Origin: an uncultured Bacteroidales bacterium
Lineage (GTDB): Bacteria > Bacteroidota > Bacteroidia > Bacteroidales > Muribaculaceae
DNA length: 64,000 bases
NCBI GenBank assembly: GCA_902800715.1
Contig: CADCFN010000004.1
Location: 62,001-126,000, forward strand
Direction of reading: 5' to 3'
The notes below the pieces were generated by a model, which saw only the letters and a program-made list of their open reading frames with translations, was not told the DNA's origin and did not search any database. Positions 58,638 through 64,000 of this stretch are shown one piece after another. The translations under genes and the position numbers were made by a program. The first letter of the stretch is position 1; the number at the start of each line of letters is the position of its first letter.

Positions 58638-59351
58638 ATGATTAACCTGAGTGTAAATGTCAATAAGATAGCGACTTTGCGCAACGCGCGGGGTGGCAAT
58701 GTCCCCGATGTACAGCAGGTGGCGATGGACTGTGAGCGCTTCGGTGCCGACGGCATCACCGTTCACCCCCGTCCCGACGAGCGCCATATTCGTCGCAGCG
58801 ACGTGTTTGCACTGCGTCCGCTAGTGCGCACCGAGTTCAACATCGAGGGTTACCCCAGCGAGCAGTTTATGGAGCTGGTGCTGGCAGTGCGTCCCACACA
58901 GGCGACGCTGGTACCCGATGCCCCAACAGCCCTCACCTCGTCGGCTGGCTGGGATGTGGTGCCCAATATGGAATTCCTTACCGGCATCGTTGACCGCTTG
59001 AAGGAGGCTGGCATCCGCACCAGCATCTTTGTGGGGACCGATTTGGATAACATCCGCGCAGCAGCACGCACCGGTGCCGACCGTGTCGAGCTGTATACCG
59101 GCCCCTATGCCGAGGAGTTCGCTGCCGACCCCGAACGTGCAGTGGCGCCCTTCACCGCAGCGGCCCAGGTTGCCCATAGCGTCGGGATGGGCCTCAACGC
59201 TGGTCACGACTTGAACCTGCACAACCTCAAGTTCTTCCAGCAGCATGTGCCCCACCTTGCCGAGGTATCGATAGGTCATGCACTAATCGCCGATGCCCTC
59301 TATCTGGGTCTTGAGGCTACCATTCGTGCATATAAAGACTGCTTGAAATAA
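58638..59351 (+). CDS. pdxJ: Pyridoxine 5'-phosphate synthase
   Basis: 237 residues, standard length. It condenses 1-deoxyxylulose-5-phosphate and 3-amino-2-oxopropyl phosphate to pyridoxine 5'-phosphate. Visible signatures: [30 protein letters not shown] (catalytic His), [23 protein letters not shown] and [13 protein letters not shown], ending [17 protein letters not shown]. It is followed after 64 bp by exbB and probably heads the operon pdxJ-exbB-exbD-tonB, a grouping I recall from other Bacteroidales. Confidence 0.96.
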   Translation: MINLSVNVNKIATLRNARGGNVPDVQQVAMDCERFGADGITVHPRPDERHIRRSDVFALRPLVRTEFNIEGYPSEQFMELVLAVRPTQATLVPDAPTALTSSAGWDVVPNMEFLTGIVDRLKEAGIRTSIFVGTDLDNIRAAARTGADRVELYTGPYAEEFAADPERAVAPFTAAAQVAHSVGMGLNAGHDLNLHNLKFFQQHVPHLAEVSIGHALIADALYLGLEATIRAYKDCLK

Positions 59352-59415
59352 ACAGGTATTTTTCACGTTATAATAATAGTATTAACAACGAATAACCAAA
59401 TAGTAAAAGATTAAT

Positions 59416-60216
59416 ATGTCAATCCTCAACATGATTCTCGCCCAAGTGACGCCTGCCGACACGATGATTCAGCAGGCCTCCGACACCCTGCAGCAGGCCA
59501 TGGACAGCGCCGCTCAGGTAGTCACCGACAGCGCAGCAGCTATTGCTGCCGCCGCAGCTCCCGTAGCCGAGGCTGCCGAACCCATTGTCAAGGAACTCTC
59601 GATGTGGGAACTCATCAAGGCCGGTGGCTGGTTCATCATGATTCCCCTTGCACTGCTGGCCATCGTGAGCATCTACATCTTCTTTGAACGTCTGTTCGCC
59701 ATCAACCACGCGAGCCGTCAGGACCGTTCGTTCATGGACCGCATCAAGGAATATATCCACCGCGGTGAGGTGGACCAGGCGCTCAAGCTGTGTCAGGACA
59801 CCAACACCCCCTATTCCCGCATGATTGAGAAAGGTGTCACCCGCATCGGTCGTCCCATGAACGATGTACTCGTTGCCATCGAGAACGTCGGCAACATGGA
59901 GGTCGCCAAGCTCGAGAAAGGTTTCAGCTGGCTCGCCACTACTGCCGCTGGTGCTCCCATGATCGGTTTCTTGGGCACCGTTATCGGTATGGTACAGGCC
60001 TTCTTCCAGCTCGCCAGTGCTGGTAACAACAGCAACGTCACCATCCTTGCCAGCGGTATCTACCAGGCGTTGGTGACCACCGTTGCCGGTTTGATTGTGG
60101 GTATTATCGCACTGTTTGCCTACAACTTCCTCACCTCGCGTGTCAACAGGGTGATGAACAAGCTCGAAGGCAAGACGATGGAATTCATGGATCTGCTCAA
60201 TGAGCCGGCCAAGTGA
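59416..60216 (+). CDS. exbB: ExbB/TolQ-family proton-channel protein
   Basis: 266 residues. An unusual Ala/Gln-rich N-terminal extension (about 1-60, SDTLQQAMDSAAQVV, AAAIAAAAAPVAEAAE) precedes the first membrane helix (about 70-90, GWFIMIPLALLAIVSIYIFFERLF). The two later helices are at about 172-200 (GFSWLATTAAGAPMIGFLGTVIGMVQAFF) and 215-237 (IYQALVTTVAGLIVGIIALFAYNF), matching MotA/TolQ/ExbB. With ExbD it forms the inner-membrane channel that uses proton flow to energise TonB. It would power the SusC transporters in this window. The spacer before exbD ends with a heptad array. Confidence 0.94.
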   Translation: MSILNMILAQVTPADTMIQQASDTLQQAMDSAAQVVTDSAAAIAAAAAPVAEAAEPIVKELSMWELIKAGGWFIMIPLALLAIVSIYIFFERLFAINHASRQDRSFMDRIKEYIHRGEVDQALKLCQDTNTPYSRMIEKGVTRIGRPMNDVLVAIENVGNMEVAKLEKGFSWLATTAAGAPMIGFLGTVIGMVQAFFQLASAGNNSNVTILASGIYQALVTTVAGLIVGIIALFAYNFLTSRVNRVMNKLEGKTMEFMDLLNEPAK

Positions 60217-60255
60217 GTTAGACTTTAGGGAAACGCAAGATTTTGCCTCTCTGAT

Positions 60256-60283
60256 AACCGAAAACTGATAACTGACAACTGAA
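60256..60283. repeat. Heptad array, AACTGAx x4, in exbD leader
   Basis: Four 7-bp units (AACCGAA, AACTGAT, AACTGAC, AACTGAA) end 2 bp before the exbD ATG. The unit is the same family as at 6561-6595. Confidence 0.88.
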
Positions 60284-60285
60284 AT

Positions 60286-60780
60286 ATGGCACTCAAGAGA
60301 CAACACCAGACCCTGTCGATGTTCAGCATGGCTTCGATGACCGACATCATCTTCCTGCTGCTCATCTTCTTCATGGTCACTTCGACGTTTGTCTTCCCCT
60401 CGGCACTGGAGGTCAACCTGCCACAGAGTAGTGAGCAGACCGCAATCAAGCCCTCCACACGCATCTATGTTGACAAGAGCCTCAACATGTATGCCACACA
60501 GACCAACGATATTGGAGAAACCGACCTCATGCCGATAGCCCCCGAGCAGCTCGAAGGCTTCATGCAGGCACTCAAGGCCGGTAACCCCAACGAGTTTGTA
60601 GCTGTCTATGCCGACGAGGAAGTGAGCTATGGCAAGATTGTCGAGATTCTGGACAAGGGCTCTAAGCAGGGCGTGAAAATCGTCCTCGCCACCAAGCCCA
60701 GCGAGGCCACTTTCGGCGGCCCCGTTGCCGACCAGCAACCCGTCACCGAGCCTGTTCCCGCCACTACCAACAACCTTTAA
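60286..60780 (+). CDS. exbD: ExbD/TolR-family proton-channel protein
   Basis: 164 residues with a single membrane helix (about 20-40) that carries the proton-binding Asp at about 20 (SMASMTDIIFLLLIFFMVTS). The periplasmic part (LEVNLPQSSEQ, RIYVDKSLNMYAT, VYADEEVSYGKIVEILDKGSKQGVKIVLAT) fits ExbD. It partners ExbB and TonB. Only one ExbD is present, whereas Bacteroidales often have two. The start codon is preceded by heptad repeats instead of a recognisable ribosome-binding site. Confidence 0.94.
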   Translation: MALKRQHQTLSMFSMASMTDIIFLLLIFFMVTSTFVFPSALEVNLPQSSEQTAIKPSTRIYVDKSLNMYATQTNDIGETDLMPIAPEQLEGFMQALKAGNPNEFVAVYADEEVSYGKIVEILDKGSKQGVKIVLATKPSEATFGGPVADQQPVTEPVPATTNNL

Positions 60781-60795
60781 TCATGCGTCACCACG

Positions 60796-61689
60796 ATGGA
60801 AGAAAATCGCCGCAAAAATAGCCTCTGGGCCTTGTTGCTCACACTGCTCATCACGGTGGGCACGATGGCGCTGTTGCTGCGTTTCTCGTTGCGCTACGAG
60901 CAGGACCCCAATATGCCTGACATCACTCAGCTGGCACAGGATTCCATCTTGTTTGGAGGCGAATATGTGATGCTGGGCAACACGCTCGACATGATGCAGA
61001 ACGACCTGATGGACCAGCAGGCTGCTGACCCCAGCGCCGCACCCGAGGAGGGTGATGACCCCGACATCGAAGCCGAGGACATGGAGGACGCTGGCGAGGC
61101 AACCCAGAAAACGCCACCTGTGGTCACCCAGAAGACCGAATCGCCTCACAAGGTGAAGGAGCAACCCAAGGAGCCCGAGCCCAAGAAGTCAGGACCTACC
61201 AAGGAGAATGACAAGAAGGTAGAGAAACCCAAAGCCAAGACCAATACCGCCGAGGCACAGGAAACCAAGTCCAAGCAGCCGAAACCCGAGCAGAAAAGTT
61301 CTACCAGCAACGCCACCGACAACAGGGTGAAAAACGCCTTCGGTTCAGGCAAGGGCAATGGCGGTGGAAAGCAGGGAACGGCAAGTGGTAACTCCAGCCA
61401 GGGCGTCCTCGCTGGCAAGCCCGGCATCAGCGGGCTCGTCGGCTATACCCTCGATTATTGGGCAAAACCCGATCCCAACAGCAAGTGGTCAGGACGAGTC
61501 TCGGTGCGAGTCACCGTCAACCCGCGCGGACAGGTCATCAAGGCCAATGCCGTGAGCGCTACGGGTGACCTCGCCTCGCATCCCGAGGTGCGCCGCGCCT
61601 GCGAGCGGGCTGCGCTCAAATCCCGATTCTCGGTCCCCAAGAACACCATGACCGAGGGCATCGGCACCGTCACCTACATCTGGCATTAA
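60796..61689 (+). CDS. TonB-like energy transducer
   Basis: 297 residues. N-terminal membrane anchor (about 9-30, SLWALLLTLLITVGTMALLLRF), then a long Pro/Glu/Lys-rich linker (about 75-170, KVKEQPKEPEPKKSGPTKEND, Q-rich KSKQPKPEQKSS) and a C-terminal TonB_C-like domain (about 205-297, KWSGRVSVRVTVNPRGQVIKANAVSATG, IGTVTYIWH). The Pro-Lys/Glu spacing is the stretchable periplasm-spanning part. It is third in exbB-exbD-tonB, which identifies it as the partner that opens the TonB-dependent outer-membrane pores. Confidence 0.9.
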   Translation: MEENRRKNSLWALLLTLLITVGTMALLLRFSLRYEQDPNMPDITQLAQDSILFGGEYVMLGNTLDMMQNDLMDQQAADPSAAPEEGDDPDIEAEDMEDAGEATQKTPPVVTQKTESPHKVKEQPKEPEPKKSGPTKENDKKVEKPKAKTNTAEAQETKSKQPKPEQKSSTSNATDNRVKNAFGSGKGNGGGKQGTASGNSSQGVLAGKPGISGLVGYTLDYWAKPDPNSKWSGRVSVRVTVNPRGQVIKANAVSATGDLASHPEVRRACERAALKSRFSVPKNTMTEGIGTVTYIWH

Positions 61690-61719
61690 CACAAGGCGAC
61701 AATCGCCTCTCATATCAAG

Positions 61720-61750
61720 AACCGTCCCTATGGCAGCAATAGGGGCGGTT
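61720..61750 (+). terminator. Terminator of exbB-exbD-tonB operon
   Basis: Stem AACCGTCCCTAT / ATAGGGGCGGTT (one T-G wobble), loop GGCAGCA, followed by TATTGATA. Confidence 0.75.
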
Positions 61751-61783
61751 TATTGATAGATATGCTTGAATGACTGAATTTAT

Positions 61784-61814
61784 TTTGCGATACAGGCTGG
61801 AATGATTATCTTTG
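61784..61814 (+). promoter_or_regulatory. Bacteroidota promoter (TTTG-N19-TATCTTTG)
   Basis: TTTG at 61784-61787 and TATCTTTG at 61807-61814, 19 bp apart. It sits 28 bp before the ATG at 61843, so an upstream in-frame TTG at 61816 is not the start. Confidence 0.8.
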
Positions 61815-61842
61815 CTTGACAATTAACAATAGCGCTTCATCC

Positions 61843-62964
61843 ATGAGCAATTACTTCAAGCAGACCAAACAAGAGACCATCATCTACACGATTGTGTGGT
61901 TTATCATCTTCTTGGCCCCTCTCTCGGAGTTTGTCGTCAATTATGACTCCGAGCATCCGTTCTGGATCAAGAATGGGCTGCTTGACACATGGAGCCACAT
62001 GCTGCTTTTCTTTGTCGCTTTCCTTATCCACAACCACATCTTGGCGCCCATCTTGGTAAAGCACAAGAAAGTGACTAAATACATCGTGGCATGTGTCGTC
62101 GTGATAGCTTTGTTCCAAACGGCCCAATGTGTCCACAGACCCGATCACAGGCCTCAAGGTCCGCAGACTGAGAGAACCTTTGATTATGAGCCACCTCCCC
62201 CTCCTAACGGACGCCCTCCCATCCACAGGCATGACATCACGATGTTTATTCTGGTAATTATGATGTTCGGTGCCAATTTGGGCGTGAAGACCTTCTGCCA
62301 AAATGAGGAAGAGAAAAAGCACCTCGCCAAGCTCAAGGAACAGAGCCTCAAGCAGGAGCTTGACTACTTGCGCTACCAGATTAACCCCCACTTCATCATG
62401 AACACGCTCAACAACATCCATGCCCTGGTTGATATCGACCCCGAACTGGCCAAGGACAGCATTGTGGACATGTCCAGGATGATGCGTTATCTGCTCTACG
62501 AGAGCGACAAGCACTGTGTATCGCTCAACAGTGCCATTATCTTTCTCAAGAAATACCTCAACCTGATGAAGTTGCGCTATATGGACACCGTGAATATCAA
62601 CCTTGACGTGCCCTCGTCCTGCAGCGATGATGTGGCACTGGTGCCCCTGGTGTTCATCCCCTTTGTGGAAAATGCCTTCAAGCATGGCGTGGGCATTGGC
62701 AAGACTTCGACCATCGATATTGACATCGAACACAAGAACGGACGCCTCCTGTTCCACTGCCATAACACCAAGAGCGGCGTGAAGCACGAGTACGGCGGCG
62801 TGGGGCTGAACAATGTCACCAAGCGCCTGGAACTCATCTATGGCAGTGACTACACCCTCGACATCAGCGATGAGGAAGACAGCTATGACGTGCGCCTCGA
62901 CTTGCCCGCCAAATGTCCAGGGGACTTCAAGTCGCGCACCAACACTGACGAAATAAACCGCTAA
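61843..62964 (+). CDS. LytS-type sensor histidine kinase
   Basis: 373 residues. Four membrane helices (about 13-33, 51-72, 80-97, 132-150) with a Pro-rich loop (EPPPPPNGRPP) are followed by a coiled stretch and the His_kinase domain: RYQINPHFIMNTLNNIHALV with the phosphorylated His about 183, RMMRYLLYES, and an ATPase domain (FIPFVENAFKHGVG, GGVGLNNVTKRLELIYGS). This is the LytS/YehU class. The signal is unknown. It is followed after 15 bp by its LytTR response regulator. The chromosome between it and exbD-tonB has a terminator and its own promoter, so it is a separate unit. Confidence 0.94.
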   Translation: MSNYFKQTKQETIIYTIVWFIIFLAPLSEFVVNYDSEHPFWIKNGLLDTWSHMLLFFVAFLIHNHILAPILVKHKKVTKYIVACVVVIALFQTAQCVHRPDHRPQGPQTERTFDYEPPPPPNGRPPIHRHDITMFILVIMMFGANLGVKTFCQNEEEKKHLAKLKEQSLKQELDYLRYQINPHFIMNTLNNIHALVDIDPELAKDSIVDMSRMMRYLLYESDKHCVSLNSAIIFLKKYLNLMKLRYMDTVNINLDVPSSCSDDVALVPLVFIPFVENAFKHGVGIGKTSTIDIDIEHKNGRLLFHCHNTKSGVKHEYGGVGLNNVTKRLELIYGSDYTLDISDEEDSYDVRLDLPAKCPGDFKSRTNTDEINR

Positions 62965-62979
62965 ACTCTCTGATTGACA

Positions 62980-63720
62980 ATGATTAAGTGTATTGCTATC
63001 GACGATGAACCGCTGGCCCTCAAGAAGCTGGTGACCTATATCAAGAAGATTCCCTATCTGGAACTCGTGGCTGAGTGCCGCAGTGCCATCGAGGCGCAAC
63101 AGGTGATAGACCAACAGCAAGTCGAAGCCATCTTCCTTGACATTAACATGCCCGACCTCAACGGTCTGGACTTTGCCAAGTCGCTGGAGAAGGACCAACG
63201 GCGAGGACCCGTCATGGTGTTCACCACCGCCTACAGCGAGTATGCCATCGAGGGATACAAGGCTAACGGCGTCGGCTACCTGCTCAAGCCTTACAGCTTC
63301 GAAGAGTTTGAAGAAGCGGCACAAAAGGTGCGCGACATCTGTGAGATACGTCAGCAGTCCACAACCGAAGTTTCTGCCGAAATCGACAATGACGTTATTT
63401 ACGTCAAGAGCGACTACAGGATTGTCCGCATCAGCATCAACAGCATCCGCTACATCGAGGCGATGAGCGAGTACCTCAGGATTACTTGCGACGACAGAGA
63501 CAAACCTGTCATCGTCCTGCTCAGCATGAAGAAGATTGAGGAGCATCTGCCTGATAATAAATTCATGCGCATCCACCGCTCCCACATCATCAACCTGAGC
63601 AAAATCAGCGAGGTCAAGAAAAACCACGTCGTCATCGAGGGCGGATTCTCGCTCCCCATCGGCGACAACTACAAGGACGCCTTTATGAACTACCTCAACA
63701 AGCGCATCCTCACCAAGTAA
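62980..63720 (+). CDS. LytTR-family response regulator
   Basis: 246 residues from the ATG at 62980; the in-frame TTG at 62974 is less likely. A receiver domain (IKCIAIDDEPLALKKLV, phosphoacceptor Asp about 54 in AIFLDINMPDLNG, conserved Lys in YLLKPYSFEEF) is joined to a LytTR DNA-binding domain (about 145-245: VKSDYRIVRISINSIRYIEAMSEYLRIT, FMRIHRSHIINLSKI, VIEGGFSLPIGDNYK). It is the partner of the adjacent LytS-type kinase. Its target genes are not evident. Confidence 0.94.
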   Translation: MIKCIAIDDEPLALKKLVTYIKKIPYLELVAECRSAIEAQQVIDQQQVEAIFLDINMPDLNGLDFAKSLEKDQRRGPVMVFTTAYSEYAIEGYKANGVGYLLKPYSFEEFEEAAQKVRDICEIRQQSTTEVSAEIDNDVIYVKSDYRIVRISINSIRYIEAMSEYLRITCDDRDKPVIVLLSMKKIEEHLPDNKFMRIHRSHIINLSKISEVKKNHVVIEGGFSLPIGDNYKDAFMNYLNKRILTK

Positions 63721-64000
63721 CCCCCATCATCTCATATTAGACCATTTCAAGTCAGAGACCTATAGTCCCCTATGTGGCGTTGTCAACGCCACCATTGCGG
63801 TAACAGGTTTCTGGCTGTATCCGTAACGTCGCGGGGGGATGCCCCCAACGATGCCGCTCATTAATGAAAAAGGAACCATTAATTGGTAGTAATATTCATT
63901 TTTTCTCATAATCATAGAGAATTCCACTTTTCTATAGGTTTTCTTAGCTATCTGAATGCTCCAAAAAAAGCAAATAATTTTAACTACTAATTGATGGTAC
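63721..64000. other. Right-edge intergenic sequence
   Basis: No gene supported. A compact palindrome GTGGCGTTGTCAACGCCAC (63774-63792) and a GC-rich patch lie in it, followed by an AT-rich tail that could be the promoter region of a gene beyond the window. Confidence 0.5.

Noticed and set aside
58339-58759. Several short overlapping frames before pdxJ
   Set aside because: They cross the terminator and promoter of pdxJ and have no protein signature.

Overview
The window looks like a chromosomal segment of a gut-type Bacteroidales bacterium (Muribaculaceae- or Prevotellaceae-like). The support is several SusC/SusD-type outer-membrane nutrient systems, a long two-domain type of IspG, a LytS/LytTR signalling pair, DUF4923 and DUF2490 envelope proteins, and promoters of the Bacteroidota type (TAnnTTTG at -7, sometimes TTTG near -33). 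Species cannot be fixed from sequence alone. No intact tRNA, rRNA, CRISPR array or transposase was seen.

Layout. 1-14191: three SusC-like TonB-dependent transporters with two SusD-like lipoproteins and one further lipoprotein; one SusC (2700-6506) carries a C-terminal coiled coil and an OmpA-like domain. 14426-24720: two glycosyltransferases, an SPFH/NfeD membrane pair, and a housekeeping run ybeY-mnmG-apt-uvrC-nadK that contains two exact parS (ParB-binding) sites, suggesting an origin-proximal location. 24873-40214: envelope lipoproteins, a GH3-family enzyme, an AT-rich DUF1016 nuclease gene that looks inserted, an LtaS-like transferase, a repeat-flanked secreted protein, rpoN, a PAP2-like membrane protein, ispG, a thioredoxin-like lipoprotein, an exported HExxH protein and comM.

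40215-45245 is an AT-rich accessory island next to comM. It holds an FRG-domain protein with a small partner, a small secreted protein, a tightly packed operon of three unrecognised genes, a possible MITE, and a graveyard of fragments: two pieces of a second comM, a tRNA-Gly-like remnant and a 35-bp direct repeat. One comM piece encodes 49 residues identical to the resident comM while 16 codons differ synonymously, so it is probably a foreign allele.

45246-63720: a membrane protein, acyl-CoA synthetase, PhzF- and LOG-family enzymes, then a run of VTC-type polyphosphate polymerase, DUF4956 membrane protein, DUF2490 beta-barrel and two Cthe_2159-type beta-helix proteins (one with an N-terminal dockerin). 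This is followed by a membrane-spanning TPR/HTH regulator, a small exported protein, pdxJ, the exbB-exbD-tonB energy-transducing operon that would power the SusC transporters, and a LytS-type histidine kinase with its LytTR response regulator.

Two sequence-level themes run across the window. First, several unrelated intergenic arrays all have a 7-bp period. Second, at least three genes start only about 8-9 nt after their -7 element, so they may have almost no leader. The most system-like observation is the polyphosphate polymerase/DUF4956/beta-barrel/beta-helix cluster; the most unusual single protein is the SusC-OmpA fusion.
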